This document shows, one piece after another, positions 1 to 9,551 of a stretch of 64,000 nucleotides of DNA. The stretch spans positions 91,337 through 155,336 of the forward strand of contig NZ_APHJ01000025.1 in NCBI RefSeq assembly GCF_000403785.1, in the 5' to 3' direction. The position numbers and the translations under genes were made by a program. This stretch comes from Gillisia sp. CAL575 (GTDB taxonomy: Bacteria; Bacteroidota; Bacteroidia; Flavobacteriales; Flavobacteriaceae). The notes beneath the pieces are model-generated. The model saw only the letters and a program-made list of their open reading frames with translations. It was not told where the DNA came from and searched no databases. Within the stretch, counting starts at the first letter, position 1, and each line of letters opens with the position of its first letter.

Positions 1-156
1 AATAGAATTTTTTTCATAGATTAATTTTTAAATATTTAAGATACCACCGCTAATAACCGGGTTTAAAAAAATTAATGTTTCTTATATTGCGGGGCAAAAA
101 TTTATTAATTGCTTAAATTTAGTAAGAATAAATATTAATACCATAATTATACACGT

Positions 157-1167
157 ATGTATCAATCAAAAATAGCCGGATTGGGAAGTTATGTTCCTGA
201 AAATGTGGTAACCAATGACGATCTTTCCAAATTGATGGATACCAACGATGCTTGGATCCAAGAGAGAACTGGGATCGAGGAACGCAGACATATCAAAAAA
301 GGAGACGGAAATTCTACCGCGATCATGGGCGTAAAGGCGGCTAAAATTGCTTTAGAACGTGCAAAGATCTCGAAAGATGATATAGAACTAATAGTTTTTG
401 CAACTTTAAGTCCAGATTACTATTTCCCTGGGTGTGGAGTGCAAGTACAAGAAATGTTAGATATTCATACCTGCCCTGCTATAGATGTACGTAACCAATG
501 TAGCGGATTTATTTATGCGCTTTCTGTCGCAGATCAATTTATAAAGACAGGGATGTACAAAAATGTGCTGGTTATAGGTAGTGAAAATCATAGTGGAGGT
601 TTAGATTTTACAACCCGTGGAAGATCTGTTTCAGTAATTTTTGGGGATGGAGCTGGCGCAGCTGTTTTAACTAGAAGCAACCATATTGGGCAAGGAATTC
701 TTTCTACTCATTTACATTCAGAAGGAAAAAATGCGATGGAACTTTCTCTAAAAGGACCAAGTACAATGCATTGGGTGCCAGAGATAATTGCTGAAAATCC
801 TCAGGGAGATGATATTCCTTATTACCCTTATATGAATGGGCAATTTGTGTTTAAAAATGCTATCACGCGTTTTTCTGAAGTGATTCATGAGGGCCTTGAA
901 GCTAACGGATTGGAAGTGAAAGATATAGACATGCTTATCCCACATCAGGCAAATTTAAGGATCTCTCAATTTATTCAGAAGAAATTAAAACTTAGTGACG
1001 ATCAGGTGTTCAACAATATTCAGAAATACGGGAATACAACCGCAGCATCTATTCCTATTGCTCTTACTGAAGCTTGGGAGCAAGGTAAAATAAAAGACGG
1101 AGACGTTGTTGTATTAGCTGCTTTTGGAAGTGGCTTTACCTGGGGGAGTGCTATTATAGAGTGGTAA
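157..1167 (+). CDS. 3-oxoacyl-ACP synthase III family protein (KAS III, FabH-like)
   Basis: Thiolase-fold condensing enzyme of 336 residues, the usual FabH length. FabH condenses an acyl-CoA primer with malonyl-ACP to start fatty acid synthesis. The catalytic triad is visible: Cys115 in NQCSGF, His263 in IPHQAN and Asn293 in YGNTTAAS. The glycine-rich C-terminus (AAFGSGFTWGSA) is typical of the family. It is a single-gene unit followed by a strong hairpin terminator. No other fab genes are adjacent, so it may be a second KAS III paralogue used for another acyl primer or for a specialised lipid. The family is certain; the exact substrate is not. Confidence 0.93.
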   Translation: MYQSKIAGLGSYVPENVVTNDDLSKLMDTNDAWIQERTGIEERRHIKKGDGNSTAIMGVKAAKIALERAKISKDDIELIVFATLSPDYYFPGCGVQVQEMLDIHTCPAIDVRNQCSGFIYALSVADQFIKTGMYKNVLVIGSENHSGGLDFTTRGRSVSVIFGDGAGAAVLTRSNHIGQGILSTHLHSEGKNAMELSLKGPSTMHWVPEIIAENPQGDDIPYYPYMNGQFVFKNAITRFSEVIHEGLEANGLEVKDIDMLIPHQANLRISQFIQKKLKLSDDQVFNNIQKYGNTTAASIPIALTEAWEQGKIKDGDVVVLAAFGSGFTWGSAIIEW

Positions 1168-1186
1168 TTTATAAAGGTTTAAAATC

Positions 1187-1226
1187 AAGAACGCCCGTAT
1201 AGTCTATCTATACGGGCGTTCTTTTT
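1187..1226 (+). terminator. Strong intrinsic terminator, probably bidirectional
   Basis: A perfect 16-bp inverted repeat (AAGAACGCCCGTATAG and its complement) with a 5-nt loop is followed by TTTTT. It lies between the stop of the FabH-like gene and the stop of the convergent TonB receptor gene, so it can serve both. Confidence 0.9.
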
Positions 1227-1252
1227 GACTAACTAACTAATTAAATGATTAT

Positions 1253-3619
1253 CTAAAATAATCCACCTCCATCTTTTTCATTATCATCTCGATTTTTACG
1301 TCTTAATGCTTTGTTTTTTCCTCCACCAAACCTATATGAAAATCCTACAAATACAGTTTGACTTTCTGGATTAAGTGTTCCTTCTTGTTTATAAGGTTCG
1401 TCTGTAGTAAATTTTAATTTCTGAGTATTAAAAATATCTGTAAAATTTAAGCTAAGTGTCGCCTTATCATCCAAGAAACTATATCGTGCACCCGTATTTA
1501 CAAAATAAAAGGCTTCAGCCTCAAATTGTAAATCTTGGCCTGGTGCTCTATAATATCCAAACAATTGGAAGGTTAAATTCTCTGAAGCTTTAAAGCTGTT
1601 ATTTATTCTGAAGTTAAAGCTTGTATTTTCGTATTCTACAAATTTTTCTCCAATAAAACCACGGTTATTCTGATTGTAAATTTCAAAACTAGAATTAATA
1701 CTCCACCATTTATTAGGTTTATAGCTTCCGGAAAGTTCCAATCCAAAAGCTGTATTGTCATCTCCATTAATATACGTTAAAAGTAATTTTGCGGGATCTT
1801 CAGGATCTATTGAAAATGTCTGATTGATCTCATTTTGAATAAATCTATAAAACACTCCTCCTGTGAAATTCCCTTTGTCTAAGTTTTGAGTATAGTTAAA
1901 TTCTATTGAACTGGTAAATTGTAGGTCTAATTCTGGATTTCCAACTCCGGTAATTCTTGGAGTACTAAATTCTCTTACAGGGTTTACCTGACTTAAACTA
2001 GGTCTATCTACACGTCTTCCGTAATTTAACTGAAGGGTTTTCTTATCGGATAAAGTATAAGTTGCATAAGCTGTAGGATATACAGTTAAATAATCATCTT
2101 CGAAGATCTTTACGCCATCTAAAACAGCTTCCACATTATATTGTTCTAACCTTGCTCCTAATTGATAAGACCATTTTTCGAAGGTTTGTCCATAAGTAGT
2201 ATAGAAAGAGTAAATATTGTTATCGTAGTTATAATTGGCATTATTTAAATTAGAGTTGGTTGTTTTATAAGTGTTATCAGTTTCTCGCATTCTGGCTTCT
2301 GCACCTAACTCTAGCTTAGAATTCTCGCTTAAAGGATTCACGTAATCTAAATTAATAGTGGTGTTTGAGTTATCATTTGCTACATTATCTCTATATGAGG
2401 TGAAGTTATTACCAACACCTTCAAATTCAAAAATCGCAATTTCTGTATTCTCACCTTCATTATAGTTCAATTCTAATTCTATGTTGTGGCCATCTTTTTT
2501 AAATTCTCTTTTATAATCAAAATTATAAGTGCTGGAAAGTCCCTCGTTATCCAAGAAAAAATTCTGAGTTAGATTAGAGCTTAGATCATTAAAGTTGGAA
2601 ATTTTAATAATTCCTATTGGCTCTCCTAGAGATTTATTCTGATTGGTATAGAAAGAAAATGTGTTCTTATCATTCAAATAAAAATCCACTCCTACTTTAT
2701 ATAGATATGAGTTGTTATCATTCTGAACAAAGATGTTATCCTGAGAATTGGACTCCTCTCTGAAGATCCTCCCGTTAAAATCTTTCTTACCGAAGTTTCC
2801 ACCAATATTTGTATAGAAATTGAATTTTCCTGTTCGGTAATTCATATCTAAAGACCCATTAGCTCTGGTGTGTTTCCCGAATGTTACACCAGTACTTACA
2901 TTCGCATTAAAACCTAAGTTTGAATTTTTATGTAAAATTATATTGATAATTCCGCTCATTCCTTCAGGATTGTATTTAGCTGAAGGATTTGTAATTAATT
3001 CTACACTTTTAATAGAAGTACTAGGGATTTGCTTTAATAATTGAGCTGCCGGTACATTTGTGGGTTTTCCATCTACAAGGATCCTAACATTATCGTTCCC
3101 GCGCATTGCTATATTTCCATCCTGATCTACTGTTAGAGTAGGCAGGTTTCCCATAATGTCTGCAGCGGAAGCACCACTAGTAGTAAGGTCTTTTCCTATA
3201 TTAATTACTTTTCTGTCAATTTTTTGTTCTATAGTAGAACGTTCAGCAATGATTGTTACATCTTCCAGACTGGCGATATCTGCCTCTAAAGAAATAGATC
3301 CAATGTTAACCAATTTGTTTCCAGAACTTATTTCAATAGATTTAGAATAGGTTTTATATCCTATAAATTGTATTTGCAAAGTATAAGAGCCTTCTGGAAT
3401 ATCTTTTATTATAAAACTTCCATCGTCCTGAGAACTATTTCCAGAAACTAATTTTCCTTCAGCATTATTAATTAATACTGTGGCATATGGAATGGGATAT
3501 CCAAGATTCTTGTCTACGACCATTCCTGAAATTTGCCCTAATACACTTCCTTTGGATGCTTGAAAAGCATTTGCTTGTAGAAGGCTGAACAAGCTTAAAA
3601 TTAATATTAACTGTTTCAT
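1253..3619 (-). CDS. TonB-dependent outer-membrane receptor with carboxypeptidase-like N-terminal domain
   Basis: Outer-membrane beta-barrel protein of 788 residues. After a signal peptide (about residues 1-20) comes a carboxypeptidase D regulatory-like beta-sandwich (about 28-115, with GSYTLQIQFIGYKTY), then a plug domain (about 120-230, with NPEGMSGIINIILHK), then a long barrel rich in aromatic and Asn residues. Such receptors take up ligands using TonB energy. This one resembles the SusC-like/OMP_b-brl_3 group but has no SusD partner beside it, so the ligand cannot be inferred. The extension after the last barrel strand is Lys/Arg/Asp-rich and ends GGGLF. It is convergent with the upstream ketosynthase gene. 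Confidence 0.9.
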   Translation of the reverse strand: MKQLILILSLFSLLQANAFQASKGSVLGQISGMVVDKNLGYPIPYATVLINNAEGKLVSGNSSQDDGSFIIKDIPEGSYTLQIQFIGYKTYSKSIEISSGNKLVNIGSISLEADIASLEDVTIIAERSTIEQKIDRKVINIGKDLTTSGASAADIMGNLPTLTVDQDGNIAMRGNDNVRILVDGKPTNVPAAQLLKQIPSTSIKSVELITNPSAKYNPEGMSGIINIILHKNSNLGFNANVSTGVTFGKHTRANGSLDMNYRTGKFNFYTNIGGNFGKKDFNGRIFREESNSQDNIFVQNDNNSYLYKVGVDFYLNDKNTFSFYTNQNKSLGEPIGIIKISNFNDLSSNLTQNFFLDNEGLSSTYNFDYKREFKKDGHNIELELNYNEGENTEIAIFEFEGVGNNFTSYRDNVANDNSNTTINLDYVNPLSENSKLELGAEARMRETDNTYKTTNSNLNNANYNYDNNIYSFYTTYGQTFEKWSYQLGARLEQYNVEAVLDGVKIFEDDYLTVYPTAYATYTLSDKKTLQLNYGRRVDRPSLSQVNPVREFSTPRITGVGNPELDLQFTSSIEFNYTQNLDKGNFTGGVFYRFIQNEINQTFSIDPEDPAKLLLTYINGDDNTAFGLELSGSYKPNKWWSINSSFEIYNQNNRGFIGEKFVEYENTSFNFRINNSFKASENLTFQLFGYYRAPGQDLQFEAEAFYFVNTGARYSFLDDKATLSLNFTDIFNTQKLKFTTDEPYKQEGTLNPESQTVFVGFSYRFGGGKNKALRRKNRDDNEKDGGGLF

Positions 3620-3699
3620 TTTTGATTGATGTTGATGATTGATGAAATATTTGATTATGATTAATTATACAAGGTAGCTTGCAATGCATAATAAATCGA

Positions 3700-3874
3700 A
3701 CTAAAAAAAAGCCTTCCGGCGATTCTCTATACTTAGTAGACGATCCTTTTTATAATTTGTTACATAATTCTTTGAAATAAACCCATCTCCCCTGCGGAAA
3801 TGGGTTTAAAAAAGTAAATATGTAAAGTACACTACCATCTAAGTGTCAAATTTACACATATGCTTATATTCAAA
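3700..3874 (-). promoter_or_regulatory. Long leader of the TonB receptor gene: promoter-like motif, hairpin and possible early terminator
   Basis: On the minus strand a perfect TAAATTTG (-7 type, 3854-3847) has TTTG 16 bp upstream (3874-3871), a spacing slightly short for the Bacteroidota consensus. Transcription from there would cross a hairpin (AAACCCAT paired with ATGGGTTT, about 3779-3807) and a small GC hairpin, GCCGGAAGGC, followed by eight T residues (about 3712-3702), about 80 bp before the start codon. This could be an attenuated leader or a short independent RNA. It is read from sequence only. Confidence 0.35.
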
Positions 3875-3892
3875 AGACTAGCTAAATTTTAA

Positions 3893-3924
3893 TTTGTTAC
3901 AGTGCAGGTTAAATATTAACTTTG
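3893..3924 (+). promoter_or_regulatory. Bacteroidota-type promoter of the CoA-binding protein gene
   Basis: TTTG (3893-3896) and a perfect TAACTTTG (3917-3924) are separated by 20 bp, the classic -33/-7 arrangement for this phylum's primary sigma factor. The -7 box ends only 6 bp before the ATG at 3931, so the transcript would have almost no leader. Confidence 0.7.
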
Positions 3925-3930
3925 ATATCT

Positions 3931-4293
3931 ATGAAAAAGAAAACTCTAGTCCTTGGGGCTTCTCTAAATCCAGCTCGTTATTCTAATCTTGCTATAGAAC
4001 GATTAGTTAGAAAAAATGTTGAGACTGTAGCAATTGGTTTAAGAGAAGGAACTGTAAATAGTGTTCCCATTAATTCTGAAATGATAGATTTTGAAGATAT
4101 AGATACGATCACTCTCTATCTAAATGCCAAAAGACAGGAAGCCTATTATGATTACATTATAGATCTAAATCCAAAAAGGGTGATTTTTAATCCGGGCACG
4201 GAAAATCCTGTGTTGTATGAGCTATTGAGAAAAAACAAAATTGATTTTCAGAATGCTTGCACCTTAGTTATGCTTTCTACGAATCAATACTAA
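3931..4293 (+). CDS. CoA-binding domain protein (YccU-like)
   Basis: Small Rossmann-fold protein of 120 residues from the ATG at 3931. An upstream in-frame TTG at 3922 lies inside the -7 box, so it was not used. LVLGASLNPARYSNLA is the nucleotide-binding beta-alpha loop of CoA-binding domain proteins. VIFNPGTENP and the following ACTLVML match the C-terminal part of the family. The function of single-domain CoA_binding proteins is poorly known. The 3' end overlaps the convergent symporter gene by 30 bp, which allows antisense pairing of the two transcript ends. Confidence 0.85.
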   Translation: MKKKTLVLGASLNPARYSNLAIERLVRKNVETVAIGLREGTVNSVPINSEMIDFEDIDTITLYLNAKRQEAYYDYIIDLNPKRVIFNPGTENPVLYELLRKNKIDFQNACTLVMLSTNQY

Positions 4294-5709
4294 TCCTAAA
4301 AAGGTTATAGCACCATTTAGAATAAGCACAAAAAATCCAAATTCAAATCCAAACCACGCTTCACTGTTTATGCTTATTAAGTAGCAAACAATTGGGGATA
4401 ATATTGCGATTACAGGCACTAATTTATCTTTAACCAACCATTTCGTAAAAAGTCCAAAACTATAGAGCCCAAGTAATGGCCCATAGGTATATCCTGCAAA
4501 TACAAAGAGTTTGGCTATTACGCTTTCATCTTTTATAATATATTTAAAACTTACTATTACAAGTATTAATACAACGGAAACTGCAACATGAATTCGCTTT
4601 CTTACAATTTCTTGTTTGGCAACAGCATATCTTTTTTCAATATCTAATATATCGATACTAAAAGAGGTGGTAAGTGAAGTAAGTGCGCTATCTGCACTAC
4701 TATATGCAGCAGCTATCAATCCTAAAATAAAGAAAGTAGCAATTCCAATACCCAATCCGCTTTGTGTAGCAATCACTGGGAAAAGATTATCTTTAAAAGC
4801 ATCTATTCCATTTAACCTGGCATATTCTGTAAGTAACAAACCTAGTGCTACAAACAGTAAATTAACGAATGTGAGTACTATGGTAAACCAGAACATATTC
4901 TTTTGGGCATCTTTAAGATTTCTGCAGGTAAGATTTTTCTGCATCATATCTTGATCTAAACCTGTCATCACAATCGCTATAAAAGCTCCGGATATAAATT
5001 GTTTCCAGAAATAGTCAGCGCTTTTAATATCATCGAAAAAGAACATTTTAGAAAAATCACTATCTGCAATATGTCCTATTAAATTGCTTCCTTGAATACC
5101 TAAGCTGTCAGAAACGTAATAGATACTTACTCCCACAGCAATTAGCATACATAGCGTTTGTAATGTATCTGTATAAACAATGGTTTTTATTCCGGATTTA
5201 AAAGTGTACAGCCAAATTAAGGCAATGGTCATAACAACTGTGGCCCAAAAGGGAATTCCTAAGCCGTCAAAAAGAATTATTTGTAAAACATTAGCAACTA
5301 GAAAAAGCCTGAAACTTGCACCTACCACTCTGGATAAAAGAAAGAAAGACGCTCCTGTTTTATAAGAGTATCTCCCAAACCTGCTTTCTAAATAAGTATA
5401 AATGGAGGTCAGGTTCATTTTATAATAAAGAGGGAGTAATACCAATCCAATAACCGCGTATCCTACAATATACCCCAACACCACTTGCATATAACTAAAC
5501 TGGCTGGCCTCTACCCATCCTGGTACTGAGATAAAAGTCACACCACTAAGAGAAGCGCCTATCATTCCAAAAGCTACTACATACCAAGGAGATTGTCTGT
5601 TTGCCTTGAAAAAAGCATCATTATTAGAATTTTTACCGGTAAAGTAGGAGATTATTAATAGTGCTCCAAAATAGGATGCTATTAACAGTAGGATATAAGC
5701 TGGTTGCAT
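4264..5709 (-). CDS. Sodium:solute symporter (SSS family)
   Basis: Integral membrane transporter of 481 residues with about 13 hydrophobic segments. Family marks are the N-terminal FGMIGASLSGVTFISVPGW, the GYAVIGLVLLPLYY segment, and AAYSSADSALTSLTTSFSIDI, which carries the conserved Ser-Ala-Asp-Ser sodium-site region of SSS carriers. It uses the sodium gradient to import a small solute. Sialic acid, sugar or proline types exist, and the substrate cannot be fixed from sequence. It is a monocistronic unit divergent from recR. The annotated ATG gives a short N-terminus before the first membrane segment, as is normal. Confidence 0.88.
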   Translation of the reverse strand: MQPAYILLLIASYFGALLIISYFTGKNSNNDAFFKANRQSPWYVVAFGMIGASLSGVTFISVPGWVEASQFSYMQVVLGYIVGYAVIGLVLLPLYYKMNLTSIYTYLESRFGRYSYKTGASFFLLSRVVGASFRLFLVANVLQIILFDGLGIPFWATVVMTIALIWLYTFKSGIKTIVYTDTLQTLCMLIAVGVSIYYVSDSLGIQGSNLIGHIADSDFSKMFFFDDIKSADYFWKQFISGAFIAIVMTGLDQDMMQKNLTCRNLKDAQKNMFWFTIVLTFVNLLFVALGLLLTEYARLNGIDAFKDNLFPVIATQSGLGIGIATFFILGLIAAAYSSADSALTSLTTSFSIDILDIEKRYAVAKQEIVRKRIHVAVSVVLILVIVSFKYIIKDESVIAKLFVFAGYTYGPLLGLYSFGLFTKWLVKDKLVPVIAILSPIVCYLISINSEAWFGFEFGFFVLILNGAITFLGLVLIRRKHN

Positions 5710-5777
5710 AGAATTTCAATTTCGGGGTCAAATTACAAATTTATGCATAAGTTCTTGTTTAGTATGAGCTACTATAA

Positions 5778-5809
5778 TTTAATAGTATCCTATAAAATAT
5801 GTAATTTTG
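5778..5809 (+). promoter_or_regulatory. Promoter of recR placed directly at the start codon
   Basis: A perfect TAATTTTG -7 box (5802-5809) has TTTA (5778-5781) 20 bp upstream as a near-consensus -33. The recR ATG begins at 5814, four bases after the -7 box, so the mRNA would be leaderless or start within the first codon. Confidence 0.6.
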
Positions 5810-5813
5810 GGCT

Positions 5814-6431
5814 ATGGATTTTTCTTCTAAATTATTGGAACAAGCGGTGGCAGAAATGTCACAATTACCTGGTATTGGCAAACGTACGGCATTAAGACTC
5901 GTGCTTCATTTACTAAAACAACCAGCAAGTCAAACCCAGCAATTAGCCGAGGCTTTAGTGGATTTAAAATCGAATATAAAATTATGTAAGAATTGTCATA
6001 ATATAAGTGATACCGAAATTTGTGAAATCTGTGCTAATCCTAATAGAATAAGAGAATTGGTATGTGTTGTAGAAGATATTCGGGATGTAATGGCCATAGA
6101 AAATACAGGTCAATATCGTGGATTGTATCATGTGTTAGGAGGGAAGATAAGTCCTATGGATGGAATTGGACCATCGCAGTTAACCATAAAATCTTTAATA
6201 GATAAAGTAAAAGAAGGCGAGGTTCAAGAAATCATATTTGCTCTTAGTAGTACTTTAGAAGGAGATACTACCAACTTTTATATTTTTAGGCAACTAGAAG
6301 GTATAGACATCAAAACTTCTACTATTGCAAGAGGAATTTCGGTAGGTGACGAGTTAGAGTATGCAGATGAGGTTACATTAGGAAGAAGTATAACCAATAG
6401 AATTCCATTTGAGAGTTCTTTAAAAAGCTAA
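5814..6431 (+). CDS. recR: Recombination mediator protein RecR
   Basis: RecR works with RecO and RecF to load RecA onto gapped single-stranded DNA. The 205-residue length fits. In order: a helix-hairpin-helix ([13 protein letters not shown], about residues 19-31), a four-cysteine zinc finger ([16 protein letters not shown]), and a Toprim domain beginning [14 protein letters not shown] and continuing through YHVLGG. The C-terminal [14 protein letters not shown] segment is conserved Walker-B-like RecR sequence. It is encoded alone between a symporter gene and an acyltransferase gene. Confidence 0.97.
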   Translation: MDFSSKLLEQAVAEMSQLPGIGKRTALRLVLHLLKQPASQTQQLAEALVDLKSNIKLCKNCHNISDTEICEICANPNRIRELVCVVEDIRDVMAIENTGQYRGLYHVLGGKISPMDGIGPSQLTIKSLIDKVKEGEVQEIIFALSSTLEGDTTNFYIFRQLEGIDIKTSTIARGISVGDELEYADEVTLGRSITNRIPFESSLKS

Positions 6432-6630
6432 AGACCTTTAAATTTACTTTAATTTATTATAAAGCCTTTAATATAAAGGATCATAATCGTATTTTACCAT
6501 CATTGGATTGGGTTATTTTTAGGTTAAATTCTCCTATAGAAATAATTTTATTACATATTTAATACTTCTGAAGTGTTAAATTGAGTAATTTCGCAATCAG
6601 AATTATAAAAAACATCGTTGAGATAATAAT

Positions 6631-7950
6631 ATGGCAAAGTTTGAACTTAAGTTACCCAAAATGGGGGAGAGTGTCGCAGAAGCAACAATTACTAGCTGGT
6701 TAAAAGAAGTTGGAGATACTATTGAAGCAGATGAAGCAGTACTGGAAATAGCAACAGATAAAGTTGATAGTGAAGTTCCAAGTGAGGTAGATGGTGTGCT
6801 TATTGAAAAACTTTTTGAGCCAGATGATGTAGTGCAAGTAGGACAAACTATCGCTATTATTGAAATAGCAGGTGGGGATGATTCTAAAGCACAACCTACG
6901 GAAACTAAAAAACCGGAAGGAGCACTAGTTGAAGAAGCAGAAGAAATGCTAACTTCTGCTAAGAGCACTTCAGATAGTTCAAACACTTCTTCATCAGATT
7001 TCTCTGACTCTACTAAATTCTATTCTCCTTTAGTGAAAAATATCGCTAAAAAAGAAGAAGTAAGTCTTCAGGAATTAGAAACTTTGGAGGGAACAGGAAA
7101 AGATGGACGAGTTACCAAAAATGATATTTTAGGATATTTAGAAAATAGAAGTTCTCAACCTAAATCTACAGCGAGTAAAACTGCACCTGCGCAATCTGCT
7201 CCGGCTGAGAAAAAACCTGCTGCTCCAGTAAGTGTAAATGGCGGAGATGAGATCATTGAGATGAGTAGAATGGGTAAAATGATCGCTCACCATATGGTAG
7301 AGAGTGTTCAAACCTCTGCGCATGTTCAATCTTTTATTGAAGTAGATGTCACCAATATTTGGAATTGGAGAAGCAAAAACAAGACAGCTTTCGAAAAGAG
7401 AGAAGGAGAGAAATTAACTTTCACTCCAATCTTTATGGAAGCAGTTGCGAAGGCTATCAAAGATTTCCCAATGATTAATATCGCTTTAGACGGAGATAAG
7501 ATCATTAAGAGAAAGAATATAAACCTTGGAATGGCTGCGGCACTTGGTAATGGCGATTTAATTGTGCCGGTTATAAAAAATGCTGATAGACTAAATCTTG
7601 TGGGAATGGCGAAAGCTGTGAATGATCTTGCAAATAGAGCCAGAGAGAATAAGCTAAAACCAGATGATATCCAGGGAGGAACATACACCGTAACTAACGT
7701 GGGGACATTTGGAAGTATCATGGGAACTCCAATTATCAATCAGCCGCAAGTTGCTATTTTAGCACTTGGAGCTATTAGAAAAGTGCCAGCGGTGATTGAG
7801 ACTCCAGATGGAGATTTTATTGGAATTAGATATAAAATGTTCTTATCGCATAGTTACGACCATCGTGTTGTAAACGGTGCATTAGGAGGACAGTTTGTGC
7901 AGCGTGTTGCACAGTATCTGGAAGCTTTTGATAAGAACAGAGAAGTTTAA
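6631..7950 (+). CDS. Dihydrolipoamide acyltransferase, E2 of a 2-oxoacid dehydrogenase complex
   Basis: E2 core of a 2-oxoacid dehydrogenase complex, 439 residues. An N-terminal lipoyl domain (about residues 2-77) has the lipoylated Lys44 in ATDKVDSE. An Asp/Ser-rich linker follows, then a peripheral subunit-binding domain (about 128-165, YSPLVKNIAKKEEV to GTGKDGRVTKNDIL). A Pro/Ala linker leads to the catalytic acyltransferase domain with SYDHRVVNGALGG, whose His411 is catalytic. E1 and E3 genes are not adjacent. The MGESVAEATI start and overall architecture are closer to branched-chain or oxoglutarate E2 than to pyruvate E2, so bkdB/sucB-type is likely. Confidence 0.92.
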   Translation: MAKFELKLPKMGESVAEATITSWLKEVGDTIEADEAVLEIATDKVDSEVPSEVDGVLIEKLFEPDDVVQVGQTIAIIEIAGGDDSKAQPTETKKPEGALVEEAEEMLTSAKSTSDSSNTSSSDFSDSTKFYSPLVKNIAKKEEVSLQELETLEGTGKDGRVTKNDILGYLENRSSQPKSTASKTAPAQSAPAEKKPAAPVSVNGGDEIIEMSRMGKMIAHHMVESVQTSAHVQSFIEVDVTNIWNWRSKNKTAFEKREGEKLTFTPIFMEAVAKAIKDFPMINIALDGDKIIKRKNINLGMAAALGNGDLIVPVIKNADRLNLVGMAKAVNDLANRARENKLKPDDIQGGTYTVTNVGTFGSIMGTPIINQPQVAILALGAIRKVPAVIETPDGDFIGIRYKMFLSHSYDHRVVNGALGGQFVQRVAQYLEAFDKNREV

Positions 7951-8149
7951 ATCTTTTCTCGGGAGTATATTCCGAGGTTCTTAATTCTAGACATGAATAA
8001 AATTTTAAGCCACAATGCTTCATTAAACATGTAGTATTCGTGGCTTTTAACTTTACTTAAAAATTAGATAAAAATCATTTTTACTGAAGGGAACTTTGAA
8101 TTTTCATAACATTCAAAATATACTATCTTTACAAAAATCAACTATTTCT

Positions 8150-8926
8150 ATGGAGTTAAAACTCACAAAACCAATTTGCTTTTTTGACCTTGAAACCACT
8201 GGAACTAATGTTGCGAAGGATCGAATTGTGGAGATTTCTATTTTAAAAGTATTTCCCAATGGGAATAAAGAAAGTAAAACCTGGTTGGTGAATCCTGAAA
8301 TGGATATTCCGGCTGAGGTAATTGCTATTCACGGAATTTCTAATGAAAAAGTAGCAAACGAACCCACTTTTAACAAGTTAGCACCAAAGATCTATGATAT
8401 GATTAAAGGTTGCGATTTGGGTGGTTATAATTCCAACAGGTTTGATATTCCATTACTGGCAGAAGAATTATTACGTGCAGATATAGATTTCGATATGAAA
8501 AGTCAAGCATCTGTAGATGTACAAACTATCTTCCATAAAATGGAACAAAGAACATTATCTGCGGCATATAAATTCTATTGTGATAAAGATCTTGAAGGAG
8601 CTCACGGAGCAGAAGCAGATACCAATGCAACTTATGAGGTTTTAAAATCTCAGTTAGACAAATATGAAGATTTAGAGAACGATATGTCATGGTTGTCTAA
8701 ATATAGCGAAAGAAGAAAATTTGCAGATTTTGCAGGATTTATAGCCTTCGATAAAAAAGGACAAGAAGTTTTTGCCTTTGGGAAATACAAAGGAAAACAT
8801 GTAGAGAAAGTCTTAGAAGAGGAACCTGGATATTTCGGATGGATCCAAAATGCCGACTTTCCATTATATACTAAGAAGATCCTAACTGGGATAAAGCTGA
8901 GAAAGCTAAATACAAAAGTGAAATAG
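8150..8926 (+). CDS. DnaQ-like DEDDh 3'-5' exonuclease
   Basis: Exonuclease of the DnaQ/epsilon superfamily, about 258 residues from the ATG at 8150. An upstream in-frame ATG at 8096 would add 18 non-conserved residues. ExoI is CFFDLETTG near the N-terminus (Asp and Glu metal ligands), ExoII is GGYNSNRFDIPLL, and ExoIII is GAHGAEADTNATYEV, with the His and last Asp. The extra C-terminal segment, about 80 residues with FAFGKYKGK and GYFGWIQNADFPLYTK, is common in flavobacterial members. It may act in DNA proofreading or repair. It is the first gene of a tight four-gene run ending in cinA. Confidence 0.88.
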   Translation: MELKLTKPICFFDLETTGTNVAKDRIVEISILKVFPNGNKESKTWLVNPEMDIPAEVIAIHGISNEKVANEPTFNKLAPKIYDMIKGCDLGGYNSNRFDIPLLAEELLRADIDFDMKSQASVDVQTIFHKMEQRTLSAAYKFYCDKDLEGAHGAEADTNATYEVLKSQLDKYEDLENDMSWLSKYSERRKFADFAGFIAFDKKGQEVFAFGKYKGKHVEKVLEEEPGYFGWIQNADFPLYTKKILTGIKLRKLNTKVK

Positions 8927-8936
8927 CGGAATTTCT

Positions 8937-9551
8937 ATGAAAATCATTTGCATTGGGAGAAATTATAGTGCCCACATTTCAGAGTTAAAGAATGAGAAGC
9001 CAACAGAACCCGTAATATTCTTAAAACCTGACACTTCCATTCTTTTAAAGAAGCAACCGTTTTTTATTCCAGACTTTAGTAACGACGTTCATTACGAAGT
9101 GGAAATTTTGGTTAAAATAAATAGGGTTGGGAAATATATTGAAGAACAATATGCTCATAAATATTACAATGAAATAGGATTGGGTATAGATTTCACTGCT
9201 AGAGACCTTCAGCAAAAATTGAAAGATAAAGGTTTGCCTTGGGAAAAGGCGAAAGGTTTTGATGGCGCTGCTGTAATAGGAGAGAAATGGATTGATAAAA
9301 ATTCCTTTTCCCATCTAAATAATATTAACTTTAGCTTGCTTAAAAATAATGAACCAGTGCAAACAGGGAATACCAGTGATATGTTGTGGAAAATTGATGA
9401 AATCATTTCTTATGTCTCAAAGTATTTTACGCTAAAAATTGGGGATATTATTTTTACAGGAACTCCAGAAGGAGTTGGTAAGGTTGAGGTCAACGATGTC
9501 TTAACCGGCTTAATAGAAGAAAAGCAACTATTTTCAATACAAGTAAAATAA
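8937..9551 (+). CDS. Fumarylacetoacetate hydrolase family protein
   Basis: Metal-dependent FAH-fold enzyme of 204 residues, the short single-domain (YcgM-like) form. Seen are KIICIGRNY at the N-terminus, the acidic metal ligands in HYEVEILVKI, GIDFTARDLQ, and the C-terminal GDIIFTGTPEGVG loop. Family members hydrolyse or decarboxylate acylpyruvates, or isomerise dienoates, in aromatic catabolism or oxaloacetate repair. Ten bases separate it from the exonuclease gene, and its stop codon abuts the start of the next gene, so it is co-transcribed. The exact substrate is not known. Confidence 0.9.
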   Translation: MKIICIGRNYSAHISELKNEKPTEPVIFLKPDTSILLKKQPFFIPDFSNDVHYEVEILVKINRVGKYIEEQYAHKYYNEIGLGIDFTARDLQQKLKDKGLPWEKAKGFDGAAVIGEKWIDKNSFSHLNNINFSLLKNNEPVQTGNTSDMLWKIDEIISYVSKYFTLKIGDIIFTGTPEGVGKVEVNDVLTGLIEEKQLFSIQVK

